The position numbers and the translations under genes are program-made. From Oceanobacillus jeddahensis (GTDB lineage Bacteria > Bacillota > Bacilli > Bacillales > Amphibacillaceae): a DNA stretch of 64,000 nt. Shown here one piece after another: positions 45,012 to 54,062 of this stretch. Where the stretch lies: NCBI RefSeq assembly GCF_000750635.1, contig NZ_CCDM010000004.1, positions 1 to 64,000 of the forward strand, read 5' to 3'. Below the pieces are notes generated by a model. That model was not told the DNA's origin. It worked only from the letters and a program-made list of their open reading frames with translations, and did not search any database. Every line of letters starts with the position of its first letter. Positions within the stretch are counted from its first letter, which is position 1.

Positions 45012-46385
45012 TTAGTAATGAATCCCTTTATCCAGCCATTTTGCAGCGGCTTCAAACATTCCCTCCGCTAAGGTTGGATGCGGAAAAATCATATCCTCCA
45101 GTTCCTCAACTGTCCCTTCTAAGTACATGAAAGACGTTGCCTGACTGATCATTTCCGTCACATGAGCACCAGCCATTACCACACCGAGTATTTCACCATA
45201 CTTTTCTTCGGAGATAATTTTCATAAATCCGCTGTTTTCAGCAGAAGCAATTCCTTTTCCATTAGCGGCCAAATCTACTTTTTGAGCTTTCACATGATAT
45301 CCCTCTGCTTTCGCCTGCTCTTCTGTCCTCCCAACACTTGCAATCTCAGGAAATGTATAAATACAACGCGGCATAATGAAATCTTTTTGATGTGTTTCAC
45401 CTAAGATATGACCAACTGCACGAATCCCTTCTTCACTCGCCGCATGTGCAAGCTGGTATCCGCCGATTAAGTCCCCGATGGCGTAAATCCCTTTTACATT
45501 GGTCTGCATTGATTTATCCACGTTGACAAATTTGCCTTGATAGTTAATAGAAAGGTCATCCAATCCGGTTAAATTAGGTTCGCGTCCTACAGAAACAAGG
45601 ACACTATCTGTTTCCAGACTCGTTTCTTTTCCGTTCTTTTCTAATTTGACAACCGTTTTCTTATCCTTTTGAAATTCCAGCACCTTTGCACTGGTATGCA
45701 TGCCGATTCCTTTTCGTTTCAGCTCATTTGCAAGGAAGTCAGCTGCTTCCTTGTCTTCTGCGGGGATGATACGGTCTGCCATTTCCACAATTTCTACTTT
45801 CGTTCCTAAGCTTTGAAAAATACAGGCGATTTCCAATCCAATGACACCACCGCCGATAATTACTAAATGCCCTGGTACTTCTTCTATATCGAAAATCGTA
45901 TCACTTGTATAATAAGGTATTTCATGAAGTCCTGGGAGGTTAGGGACAAAAGGCTTGGACCCGTTTGCCAGAATAATAGATTTTGCTTCCAGCTTTTCTA
46001 TTTTCTCCCCGGTATCAACCGTAATTATTTTTTGATCATCCACTTTTCCATAACCATGATATAACTTTATTTTATTCGCTTTTAATAGACTGTTAATCCC
46101 ATTTTGAAGCTGCTGAATAACCTGATTTTTTCTATTGATCATTGTTTTTAATTCCAATGAATACGATTCGATCTGGATTCCAAACTTCTTCGCATCTTTT
46201 ATTTGATTGATCACTTCTGCATTTTTTAATAATGTTTTAGAAGGGATACAGCCGCGATTCAAACAAGTTCCACCTAGGTCCCTTCCTTCTATCAGCGCAA
46301 CAGACAAGCCCAGCTTTGCAGCACGGATTGCCGATACATATCCTCCGGGACCGCCGCCAACTATCGCTACATCAAATTTTGTCAT
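45012..46385 (-). CDS. acoL: Dihydrolipoyl dehydrogenase (E3) of an acetoin/2-oxo acid complex
   Basis: This 457-aa FAD flavoprotein has GGGPGGYVSAIRAAKLG at the N-terminus, the redox disulfide in GGTCLNRGCIPSK, a second Rossmann motif in GGGVIGLEIACIF, and the C-terminal HPTLAEGMFEAA with the active His. It reoxidises the lipoyl group of the E2 with NAD. It is the last gene of the set, 13 bp behind E2. The gene order E1-alpha, E1-beta, E2, E3 is that of aco operons. A bidirectional terminator follows. Confidence 0.93.
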   Translation of the reverse strand: MTKFDVAIVGGGPGGYVSAIRAAKLGLSVALIEGRDLGGTCLNRGCIPSKTLLKNAEVINQIKDAKKFGIQIESYSLELKTMINRKNQVIQQLQNGINSLLKANKIKLYHGYGKVDDQKIITVDTGEKIEKLEAKSIILANGSKPFVPNLPGLHEIPYYTSDTIFDIEEVPGHLVIIGGGVIGLEIACIFQSLGTKVEIVEMADRIIPAEDKEAADFLANELKRKGIGMHTSAKVLEFQKDKKTVVKLEKNGKETSLETDSVLVSVGREPNLTGLDDLSINYQGKFVNVDKSMQTNVKGIYAIGDLIGGYQLAHAASEEGIRAVGHILGETHQKDFIMPRCIYTFPEIASVGRTEEQAKAEGYHVKAQKVDLAANGKGIASAENSGFMKIISEEKYGEILGVVMAGAHVTEMISQATSFMYLEGTVEELEDMIFPHPTLAEGMFEAAAKWLDKGIHY

Positions 46386-46397
46386 TTACTCCGCCCC

Positions 46398-47750
46398 TTA
46401 AACTAATAAACTATATGGATTTTCAAGATTCGCCTTCAAGTCCGTCAAAAATGCTGCTGCTGGTGCACCATCAATTGCACGGTGATCAAAGGACAGACTA
46501 AGCACCATTATTGGACGAGCTGTCAGTTCTCCATCTAGAACAACTGGCTTTTCAACAATTCTGCCGACACCTAAAATCGCTGTTTCCGGTCCATTAATAA
46601 TCGGAGTAAAGGCATCAATTGCATACATTCCCAAGTTACTGATAGTAAAGGTACTTCCACGCATTTCATCCGGTTTTAGTTTATTTTCTCTTGCCTTCCT
46701 GCCCAGTTCTTTACTAGTCTGAGTTAACGCAGCCAGACCTTTTTGATTTACATGTTTAATAGAAGGCACAATCAACCCATTTTCTACAGCGACTGCCAGT
46801 CCGATATTAACTTCTTTATTCATCACAATCTCATCGCCAATTAAAGAGGCGTTTAACTTTGGATGCTGTAAAAGTGCATTGGCAGTTGCTTTTAGAATCA
46901 CTTCAGTAAAGGATAATCGGTATCCCGTGTCTTTTTCAATCACAGGGAGCAATGATTTACGTAGGTCAATCACATTCGTCATATCCACATCACTTGTCAA
47001 TGTTACATGAGGGATGGATTGAACGCTTTGGACCATTTTATCAGCAACTGCTTTACGAAGCCCTTTAAGCTTTATACGTTCTGCTGGAGCAGATTCCGTT
47101 TCTTCTGCAATTTCATCTGCTGCTTCCAGATAAGAAAGCACATCCTGTTTTTCAATCTTTCCGCGCGCTCCTGTACCTGTAAGCTGATTTAAATCAATTC
47201 CATGATCAGCTGCCATTTTCTCTGCCAGCGGCGTCACAGCTATCGCACCTTCTGCAATTGCTTCTTCAACATCCTGTTGATGTACTCTTCCATTCGGACC
47301 AGAGCCGGAAATAGCAGATAAGGATATATCATTCTCCCGGGAAACCCGTCTGGCAGCAGGAGTCGCTCTGACTTTTCCGCCCTTATTGTTTTCTTGGCCA
47401 GAGTCGGCATTATCGGTTTGCTCCTGTGCCTCTTCAGATACTTCTTCCTGGACACTTTCGTCTGATCCGGATTCTTCGGAAGGTGCCGGCGGAGTATCAG
47501 GAACTTCTTCTCCTGACTCTCCTATAAAACCAATGCATGCATTGACTTCAACCTCATCATCCACGTCAAAATATCGCTTTAATAATACGCCTTCTTCATA
47601 CGACTCTACTTCAATATTGATTTTATCCGTCATGATTTCGAATAGAGGTTCTCCCATTTCCACAGAATCTCCCTCTTCCTTAAACCATTGAAGCAGGGTA
47701 CCCTTTTCCATCGTGCTGCTTAGCTTAGGCATAAATATTTCTTTCGCCAC
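46398..47750 (-). CDS. acoC: Dihydrolipoamide acyltransferase (E2) with tandem E3-binding domains
   Basis: This 450-aa E2 core protein has an N-terminal lipoyl domain with the lipoylated Lys in TDKINIEV (about residue 43), then an acidic Glu/Ser linker. Two peripheral-subunit-binding domains follow: RATPAARRVSRENDI (about 128) and VTPLAEKMAADHGI (about 171), each ending in a GxGPNGRV/GTGARGKI motif. The C-terminal catalytic domain (about 225-450) has DHRAIDGA. Tandem binding domains are unusual. The start is GTG 47750 behind AAGGAGGG. Acyl transfer to CoA yields an acyl-CoA, acetyl-CoA in the acetoin case. Confidence 0.93.
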   Translation of the reverse strand: MAKEIFMPKLSSTMEKGTLLQWFKEEGDSVEMGEPLFEIMTDKINIEVESYEEGVLLKRYFDVDDEVEVNACIGFIGESGEEVPDTPPAPSEESGSDESVQEEVSEEAQEQTDNADSGQENNKGGKVRATPAARRVSRENDISLSAISGSGPNGRVHQQDVEEAIAEGAIAVTPLAEKMAADHGIDLNQLTGTGARGKIEKQDVLSYLEAADEIAEETESAPAERIKLKGLRKAVADKMVQSVQSIPHVTLTSDVDMTNVIDLRKSLLPVIEKDTGYRLSFTEVILKATANALLQHPKLNASLIGDEIVMNKEVNIGLAVAVENGLIVPSIKHVNQKGLAALTQTSKELGRKARENKLKPDEMRGSTFTISNLGMYAIDAFTPIINGPETAILGVGRIVEKPVVLDGELTARPIMVLSLSFDHRAIDGAPAAAFLTDLKANLENPYSLLV

Positions 47751-47765
47751 CTGAAGCCCTCCTTT

Positions 47766-48749
47766 CTATGCTTTATTTAATGTTTCTTTCGCCGCTTGGA
47801 TAATATCTGAAACCTGAGGCACATGCATTTTCTCCAATTCAGGGTTATATGGAATCGGTGAAGAAGCACCGCCCAGCCGTTTAATTGGCGCATCTAAATA
47901 ATCAAATGCTTCACTTTCAGCAATCATACTTGCAATCTCTGCACCGTAACCGCCTCTTTTTACTGCTTCATGGACTACAACCAAACGAGATGTTTTCGAA
48001 ACAGATTGAATAATTGTTTCTGTATCCAGCGGTACTAATGTACGTGGATCAACTACTTCTACACTGATGCCTTCCTTCTCCAGTTCCTCTGCTGCTTCTA
48101 AAGCGCGGTGTACCATAATGGCTGTAGCAACAATTGTTACATCTGTTCCTTCCCGTTTAATATCTGCCTTTCCTAGCGGGATGCTGTATTGCTCTTCCGG
48201 TACGTCCCCTTTTGTTTTATAAAGTAATTTATGCTCATAAAAAATCACTGGATTATCATCATCTATCGCAGCTTTTAGTAAACCTTTTACATCATACGCT
48301 GTAGAAGGCTGAACGACTTTTAAACCAGGAACATGAGCCACCCAGGCCTCTAAACTTTGCGAATGCTGTGCAGCTGCTCCCGTACCTGATCCGCTAGGCG
48401 TACGTAAAACCATAGGAACTTTTCCTTTTCCGCCATACATATAACGGATCTTCGCAGCCTGATTCGCCATTTGATCCATGGCTATGGTAATAAAATCAGA
48501 AAATTGCAGCTCCAAAATTGGCCGCATGCCCGTCAGTGCCGAACCAATTGCTGCTCCGGCGATACCAGATTCACTAATCGGCGTGTTGCGTATACGCTCC
48601 GGACCAAATTCTTCAATCATTCCTCGGGTAACTCCGAAAGCACCTCCATATACCCCAATGTCCTCACCAAGAATAAAGACGTCTTCATTTTGGCGCATTT
48701 CTTGGCTCATCGCTTCACGAACTGCTTCTAAATACGTTAATTCTCTCAT
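47766..48749 (-). CDS. acoB: E1 beta subunit of acetoin/2-oxo acid dehydrogenase
   Basis: This 327-aa transketolase-like beta subunit has [21 protein letters not shown] at the N-terminus and [16 protein letters not shown], with C-terminal [14 protein letters not shown]. With the alpha subunit it forms the thiamine-diphosphate heterotetramer. GGAGGAGG precedes the ATG. Only 28 bp separate it from the alpha gene and 16 from E2. Confidence 0.93.
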   Translation of the reverse strand: MRELTYLEAVREAMSQEMRQNEDVFILGEDIGVYGGAFGVTRGMIEEFGPERIRNTPISESGIAGAAIGSALTGMRPILELQFSDFITIAMDQMANQAAKIRYMYGGKGKVPMVLRTPSGSGTGAAAQHSQSLEAWVAHVPGLKVVQPSTAYDVKGLLKAAIDDDNPVIFYEHKLLYKTKGDVPEEQYSIPLGKADIKREGTDVTIVATAIMVHRALEAAEELEKEGISVEVVDPRTLVPLDTETIIQSVSKTSRLVVVHEAVKRGGYGAEIASMIAESEAFDYLDAPIKRLGGASSPIPYNPELEKMHVPQVSDIIQAAKETLNKA

Positions 48750-48776
48750 TTTCTTTCCTCCTCCTGAACATCCTCT

Positions 48777-49757
48777 TTAAGCAAATACATCTGTTAATAA
48801 ATCATCTTTTGTCGGCATCGGACCCTCTTCAGCAAAAGCTACTGCATCTTCAATTTCCTTTAAAGCTTCTTTTCGCAGTGATTCTGCCTGCTCTTCTGTG
48901 ATAATAGATTCATGGATTAATAGTTCCTTTAACCGTTTAATCGGATCTTTCTCTTTCCAATCATTTTCTTCATCACGGGTACGATACTTTTTAGCATCAC
49001 TTTTCGAATGCCCTTTCCAGCGATATGTTTTTGCTTCAATCAAGGTTGGACCTTCGCCATTTTTAGCACGTTCCATCGCTTCATTCGTCACATTCATCAT
49101 TTCAATAATGTCATTTCCATCTGCAACGACTCCCGGGATACCGTAGGATTTTGCTCTAGTTGCAATATCTTCAATATTTACCATTTCTTTTACTGCTCCA
49201 GACATTCCGTACTGGTTATTTTCGCAAACAAAGATAACTGGCAGATTCCAAACAGATGCAAGGTTAACCGCCTCATGAAAGCTTCCTTCATTAGTTGCCC
49301 CATCTCCAAAAAAACAAACGGTTACATAATTTAATTTCTTCATATGGGCTGTTAAAGCGGAACCAACTGCTAATGGAATACCTCCACCAACAATGCCGTT
49401 TGCGCCCAGATTCCCCATATCTACATCCGCAATATGCATGGAGCCGCCTTTTCCTTTACAATAACCTGTTGTTCTGCCGAATAATTCTGACATCATTTTA
49501 TCCGGTGTAGCTCCTTTAGCGATACAATGACCATGCCCGCGGTGCGTACTTGTAATTTTATCTTCTTTGTCCAATAAAGCGCATACGCCTGCAGCACTTG
49601 CTTCTTGTCCAACAGCTAAGTGTGTTGTTCCATGGATTTTCCCTTTTGCAAAAAACTGATCTACTTTCTCCTCAAAAAAGCGGATGGTCCACATTTGTTT
49701 GTAGAGATCTACTAATTTTTCATTAGTAATTTTATTAGGGACATTTAATTTTGACAT
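48777..49757 (-). CDS. acoA: E1 alpha subunit of acetoin/2-oxo acid dehydrogenase
   Basis: This 326-aa thiamine-diphosphate subunit has THRGHGHCIAKG, GGSMHIADVDMGNLGANGIVG and GDGATNEGSFHEA through ENNQYG, the TPP motif. The HIADVDMGNLGANGIVGGGIP loop and the length match AcoA of Bacillus more than PdhA or BkdA. The start is ATG 49757 behind GAGGTTT; upstream ORF codons have no site. A TTACAAATGTAA operator-like site is at 49789-49800, so this unit is probably controlled together with the PTS genes upstream. Confidence 0.92.
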   Translation of the reverse strand: MSKLNVPNKITNEKLVDLYKQMWTIRFFEEKVDQFFAKGKIHGTTHLAVGQEASAAGVCALLDKEDKITSTHRGHGHCIAKGATPDKMMSELFGRTTGYCKGKGGSMHIADVDMGNLGANGIVGGGIPLAVGSALTAHMKKLNYVTVCFFGDGATNEGSFHEAVNLASVWNLPVIFVCENNQYGMSGAVKEMVNIEDIATRAKSYGIPGVVADGNDIIEMMNVTNEAMERAKNGEGPTLIEAKTYRWKGHSKSDAKKYRTRDEENDWKEKDPIKRLKELLIHESIITEEQAESLRKEALKEIEDAVAFAEEGPMPTKDDLLTDVFA

Positions 49758-49788
49758 AAACCTCATTCCTTTCTTTTGTTCTAACATA

Positions 49789-49800
49789 TTACAAATGTAA
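49789..49800. promoter_or_regulatory. Candidate SorC-family operator before acoA
   Basis: TTACAAATGTAA lies 32 bp upstream of the acoA start codon. The arms TTAC and GTAA are inverted. The same box recurs before srlB, gutM, the SorC gene and the GlpD-like gene. Confidence 0.55.
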
Positions 49801-49861
49801 ATAAAAAGATAAATGAATATGCTTTGCTAACCACAAAACACATCATGATTTTGGTATGAAA

Positions 49862-51151
49862 TTAAAATTCTCTATCCTGCATCGAACGAAGCTTCCAAAT
49901 AGTTGATTCTTCTGTTTGTTCTACTGCATCATACGTAATAATCTCTCCTTTTTTAACGTCTTTTTGTAAAACGACATTTTTATCTACTAAACCAAGTGGT
50001 AACGCATTTTGTTCTTTTGCCTCTTCTGCTTTTAATATATGGCCATAAACAGTAAACCCACCAATATAGTCTAGATGTTCACCCTTTTGAAGATCTTTTT
50101 TTGCTACAGTAACCGTCTCTGCTTTTAAACCACAGTAAGGAGCAATCGTAGCTTCATGGTCCAGATAAGCTTTTGCAATCGAAAGTGGCGTTTCTAAGCT
50201 AGTTAAATGGTAAGGTCGAAATAGAACGTAATTCGGACCATTTCCCATTTTTAGATACTTCATTTCTGCGTTCACTTCCTCTTTATCTGAAGAAATGATA
50301 GCAAACACTCCAGGAGCAATCCCATTAATAAATTCTACAATTCTTTTTCCATTAACCTTCCCTCCATTACTTTTTTCAAGAAAAATTTCTGGCAGTTCCT
50401 CTACAGAGGCTTTAAAGCCATGCATGCCTGGCTTATCAGGCAAAAACCCTGTAGCATTTGCAACAGCATTCATCTCCACCATTGTTTTCGTACCATCTTG
50501 AAAAGAGGCTAGCATTTTTGGAGAAGATCCTTTTTCTTTTGCTTCGGCTTCAGCTGTATGTGGGTTAGCTTCCACATTTAATGGATTATTTTTCCCCTTT
50601 CCTAAAGCTACGATTTCAAAGCCCATTGCATCTGCAAAATCATATAATTCCATAATTGCTCCAGGCTCATCTCCTGCAGACCCAGTATATACAACACCAC
50701 TGGAAGCAGCCAATTTCTTAAGTAAAGGTCCTACTGTTACATCCGCTTCCGCATTTAACATAATGATATGTTTATTATTTAAAATAGAGTCCCAAGCAAT
50801 TTCCGCCCCAACATTGGGAATACCAGTTGCATCGACTACTACATCCACTTCAGGTAACGAGGTTACTAGTTTTATATTTTGAGTAGCGACTACTTTTTCC
50901 GCATTAACAGCTCTGGAAGCAGCTTCTTTATCTGCCGTTTCTTCAATATTCGATGCTTCTATTCCAGCATGTTTATAAGCATTTGTTACATTCTCAACCA
51001 CTAAATCAGAAGTAATTACAACCCGCATCCCTTTCATGCTTTCAATTTGCGAGATCATTCCTCTCCCCATCTGTCCAGCACCTACTAACCCTACTTTAAT
51101 GTAAGATCCTTCATTTTGTAATTTTTCCAGTTTTCTGTTTAAATTTAGCAT
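49862..51151 (-). CDS. NAD(P)-dependent oxidoreductase with C-terminal SAF domain (homoserine-dehydrogenase-like)
   Basis: This 429-aa protein has an N-terminal Rossmann domain (GLVGAGQMGRGMI near residue 22; SLPEVDVVVDATG). Its middle part has TGSAGDEPGAIMELYDFA and CGLKAET. A C-terminal SAF-like domain begins near residue 350 (VTVAKKDLQKGE, KNVVLQKDVKKGEIIT). It is of the COG4091 kind. I do not know its exact reaction; the fold suggests oxidation or oxidoisomerisation of a hydroxy/keto acid. It lies between the PTS IIA gene and acoA on one strand, so it should act on a product of the imported polyol. Confidence 0.8.
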   Translation of the reverse strand: MLNLNRKLEKLQNEGSYIKVGLVGAGQMGRGMISQIESMKGMRVVITSDLVVENVTNAYKHAGIEASNIEETADKEAASRAVNAEKVVATQNIKLVTSLPEVDVVVDATGIPNVGAEIAWDSILNNKHIIMLNAEADVTVGPLLKKLAASSGVVYTGSAGDEPGAIMELYDFADAMGFEIVALGKGKNNPLNVEANPHTAEAEAKEKGSSPKMLASFQDGTKTMVEMNAVANATGFLPDKPGMHGFKASVEELPEIFLEKSNGGKVNGKRIVEFINGIAPGVFAIISSDKEEVNAEMKYLKMGNGPNYVLFRPYHLTSLETPLSIAKAYLDHEATIAPYCGLKAETVTVAKKDLQKGEHLDYIGGFTVYGHILKAEEAKEQNALPLGLVDKNVVLQKDVKKGEIITYDAVEQTEESTIWKLRSMQDREF

Positions 51152-51173
51152 TTAATGCACTCCTCTTTTATTG

Positions 51174-51539
51174 TTATATTCTATTAAATGAAATAGTTGA
51201 TCCTAATTCTATTCTAGGAATAGCCTTTTTTTCCAGATAGACTGTTCCTGGCATATCAAATTCTGTCTCCCCTTCAAAATTAAAGGTTGCATGCCCTAGT
51301 TGTGATAGTGTTTCATTGGCTTTTTCTCCAACATGAATAATTCGAAAAACTTCTCCATTAATAATCATTTCATCCCCAGAAATAATTTCTTCTTTAAATA
51401 CTCCATCATGGATAATCGCAATCGTTTTCAGATCTTCTGGTACAGTATTATTGAATAAAATTAATAAGCCTTCCTCCTTCATTAACTCTACATCTTCACC
51501 AATATCTATTACATTTAAATCTACTTGTAATTGACTCAT
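51174..51539 (-). CDS. srlB: PTS glucitol/sorbitol-type EIIA
   Basis: This is a 121-aa cytosolic phosphocarrier. AIIHDG holds the phospho-accepting His region, and FRIIHVGEKANETLSQLGHATFNF is the family mark. It receives phosphate from HPr and passes it to the IIB domain. I chose ATG 51539 behind AAAGGTGATTTAT. In E. coli and Bacillus the order of the genes is similar. Three operator-like boxes are in the 134-bp gap before it. Confidence 0.92.
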   Translation of the reverse strand: MSQLQVDLNVIDIGEDVELMKEEGLLILFNNTVPEDLKTIAIIHDGVFKEEIISGDEMIINGEVFRIIHVGEKANETLSQLGHATFNFEGETEFDMPGTVYLEKKAIPRIELGSTISFNRI

Positions 51540-51624
51540 ATAAATCACCTTTCATTTCTTAATATTTTCACTAGTTTATTAAGTCTTCATTTTATAATTC
51601 AAATATACATTAAATTCAGTGTTT

Positions 51625-51668
51625 TTACAAATGTTTATTTTAATAACAAATGTAAATTACAAATGTTA
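51625..51668. promoter_or_regulatory. Cluster of three candidate SorC-family operators before srlB
   Basis: TTACAAATGTTTA (from 51625), AACAAATGTAAA (from 51645) and TTACAAATGTTA (from 51657) follow each other. The position inside the PTS operon suggests a second, internally regulated promoter or a roadblock site. Confidence 0.5.
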
Positions 51669-51673
51669 TTTAT

Positions 51674-52726
51674 TTAACTATAAAGCCCAAAGCTTGCCAA
51701 ATACGCAATTACAACTGCAGCTGGTCCTGTAATTAATCTTGAGAATAATACTGCCGGAACTCCAACTTCAACAGTTTCAGGCTCTGCTTCTCCTAAAGTT
51801 AATCCAACTGGCACAAAGTCTGCTCCCGCTTGGGGATTAATAGCAAACAATGCCGGTAATGCCATCTGTGGAGGTATATTACCATTTGCAATTTCCACAC
51901 CTATTAACACTCCTACAACTTGTGCAATTACAGCTCCGGGAGCAAGTAATGGAGATATAACGGGGATTGCAACAATTAATGAAAGGATTAGCATTCCGAT
52001 TAAATTTGTTGCTAAAGGTGCTATCAAGTCAGCAATAAAATCACCAATTCCTGTAAAGGTTATAATCCCCATTAATGCGCTTACAAATGCCATAAATGGT
52101 AATATATTTTTTATAACCGTTTCAATTGTATCTCTACCTGCTTGGAAGAAGACACTTACAACGTTCCCCACCTTGTTTCCTAAAACTTCAATAAATCGAA
52201 GTATTGGATTCTTCTTCTTACCATTTCTATTATCAGAATTAGCTACTTTAGATTTTGCTTCTTCCTTTACTTGTTGTGCTACTTTTTTATCCATCAGATC
52301 TTGTGCATCTTTATTATCTTCTTTTGATTCTGTTTCTTTCTGTTCTGAAGGTTCAGCATCTTCAAATTGAGATGGTTTCTCAACTCCAGATACAAAATTA
52401 TCTTCATTAATAAATTTCATTAAAGGTCCAGATGGTGAGTTACTATAAGTGTTAATTGTTTTTACACCCATTCGTGGATAAACGCCGCTCCTGGCAGTCC
52501 CTCCACAATTTATAACTGCAGCTGCAATTTCTTCTTTTGGTACAGATTTTTCAAACCCATCAATTGCAATTCCTCCAGTGCGATCAGCTAAAGCTTGTGC
52601 AACTTCATGAATACCTCCGCCTGTAACAGATATAATATATTTTTTCTCATCATTTGGAAGAATTACTAATGGCCCTCCCCAGCCTGATGGTCCTTTATGA
52701 ACTTTTACTGCTTTATACTCGGTCAT
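51674..52726 (-). CDS. srlE: PTS glucitol/sorbitol-type EIIB with membrane domain (SrlE)
   Basis: This 350-aa protein has an N-terminal IIB domain with the phospho-Cys in [17 protein letters not shown] (near residue 72). A charged linker (about residues 118-175, Glu/Lys-rich) follows, then the C-terminal membrane domain with several helices ([35 protein letters not shown]). Together with SrlA it forms the translocation unit. GGGAGG precedes the ATG at 52726; the ORF start at 52741 is not needed. Confidence 0.93.
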   Translation of the reverse strand: MTEYKAVKVHKGPSGWGGPLVILPNDEKKYIISVTGGGIHEVAQALADRTGGIAIDGFEKSVPKEEIAAAVINCGGTARSGVYPRMGVKTINTYSNSPSGPLMKFINEDNFVSGVEKPSQFEDAEPSEQKETESKEDNKDAQDLMDKKVAQQVKEEAKSKVANSDNRNGKKKNPILRFIEVLGNKVGNVVSVFFQAGRDTIETVIKNILPFMAFVSALMGIITFTGIGDFIADLIAPLATNLIGMLILSLIVAIPVISPLLAPGAVIAQVVGVLIGVEIANGNIPPQMALPALFAINPQAGADFVPVGLTLGEAEPETVEVGVPAVLFSRLITGPAAVVIAYLASFGLYS

Positions 52727-52753
52727 ATTTCTCCCTCCCATAATTGAATTATT

Positions 52754-53284
52754 TTATGCAACACTATTTTCTTTATTTTTCAACATACGAGCTGTAATCA
52801 TCTCTGTCACAATTCCCCTAATCAACATAACTACAACCCCGACTAGTAAGAATCTTAAAGCTAATGGTCCTAAAGACAAACCTAAATTTGTTATACCAGT
52901 TGCTACCCCCATATATACAAATAGTTCCGCTGGATTAGCATGTGGGAATAACCCTGTTACCGGATGTACAAAAGAGACTGCAGAATCATAAAAAGCTGGT
53001 TTCTGTTTTTCCGGCAAAAATCGACCAAATGTATAGCACATCGGATTAGTTAGGAAAAATACTGCTATAAAAGGAAATACAGTGTATCTTAAAATAAAGT
53101 ACTTTGTACATTTTTGTGCAAATCGATTAACTTTTTCTTCCCCAATAAATTTAATTACTGCATTAACTGCTGTAATTAATACAACAAGCATCGGTATAAT
53201 ACCAGTAACAAGTCCCGTGAAGGTTTCTCCGCCCTCTTCAAACATGCCAATAAATCCTTCGGCAATAGTAATTAAGAAATCCAT
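52754..53284 (-). CDS. srlA: PTS glucitol/sorbitol-type EIIC (SrlA)
   Basis: This 176-aa membrane protein has about four helices, with GMFEEGGETFTGLVTGIIPML near the N-terminus and NPMCYTFGRFLPEKQKPAFYDS in the middle, both typical of GutA/SrlA. It overlaps gutM by 13 bp and precedes srlE. It translocates the polyol while SrlE phosphorylates it. Confidence 0.93.
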   Translation of the reverse strand: MDFLITIAEGFIGMFEEGGETFTGLVTGIIPMLVVLITAVNAVIKFIGEEKVNRFAQKCTKYFILRYTVFPFIAVFFLTNPMCYTFGRFLPEKQKPAFYDSAVSFVHPVTGLFPHANPAELFVYMGVATGITNLGLSLGPLALRFLLVGVVVMLIRGIVTEMITARMLKNKENSVA

Positions 53285-53670
53285 ACTGCTTTCTCCTCCT
53301 TCTTCTTATATTCTTTTTCAATCATTTGAACAGCGCCTTGAACTGCAAATTTTTCCTTCTCATTAAAATAATTTGAATTGTTAATTTCAAATAGACTTTT
53401 TCCAATGACTTCATTTCGATCTTTAAAACGGGCAAAAACAGTAATCCCTTTCATTATTTTTGCATCAACAATTTGTAATCTTTCATCACACACTAATAAT
53501 ACTAAAGCTCCCGTTCCAAATCTTTTCTTATAATACCCTGTTCCTAAAAATCCTGATTGTCTTTTCGCAAAACTATTAATATTTGCCCGGTAATGTTTCA
53601 CCTGTAATTGTGTCATTAAAAATTGGAGGCCCCAGACGCATGCAAATATTAAAATAAATATCCCCCACAT
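53272..53670 (-). CDS. gutM: Glucitol operon activator GutM-like protein
   Basis: This 132-aa protein has an N-terminal helix (FILIFACVWGLQFLM) and a GutM domain (HYRANINSFAKRQSGFLGTGYYKKRFGTGALVLLVCD). GutM/SrlM affects the expression of the gut operon in E. coli and Bacillus. As first gene of the operon it follows an exact sigma-A promoter with operator and near-cre. GGAGGG precedes the ATG. Confidence 0.9.
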   Translation of the reverse strand: MWGIFILIFACVWGLQFLMTQLQVKHYRANINSFAKRQSGFLGTGYYKKRFGTGALVLLVCDERLQIVDAKIMKGITVFARFKDRNEVIGKSLFEINNSNYFNEKEKFAVQGAVQMIEKEYKKKEEKAVWIS

Positions 53671-53686
53671 AGTTTTAACCCTCCTT

Positions 53687-53753
53687 AATTTACAAATGTA
53701 ACTATATATAACTTTTGTAAATTAATGATAAAACGCTTACATAGTTTTGTCAA
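53687..53753 (-). promoter_or_regulatory. Promoter, operator and possible cre of the PTS operon
   Basis: On the minus strand: TTGACA (53753-53748), a 17-bp spacer and TATCAT (53730-53725). Downstream are two facing boxes, AATTTACAAAAGTTA and TAGTTACATTTGTAAATT (53723-53687), over the start point. Within the spacer, TGTAAGCGTTTTAT (53741-53728) approaches a CcpA cre site. This is negative or inducible control by a SorC-type regulator plus possible glucose repression, by inference. Confidence 0.65.
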
Positions 53754-54062
53754 TATTTAATTTGCATTTTTTAATTTACCAAAATACTATTTCGATCAGC
53801 TTTCAATTTATTATAATTATTGATTCACTTTTAGGAGGAGAATTTAACATTTTAATTTTCTATCAAACTCTTTGAGCAATATGTCATTGAGTAAAACATA
53901 TGTTAAATATTATATAATGAGGCCTAGAGAAATGAATGTATTAGAAGGATTTAAGCACATAATAAAAGGACATCTAATAAACTAATCAAATAAATAGTTA
54001 TACAGGATGCCCGTTTTTTAAATTTACTAATTATATAGATATAAATAAAATGTTTACAAATA

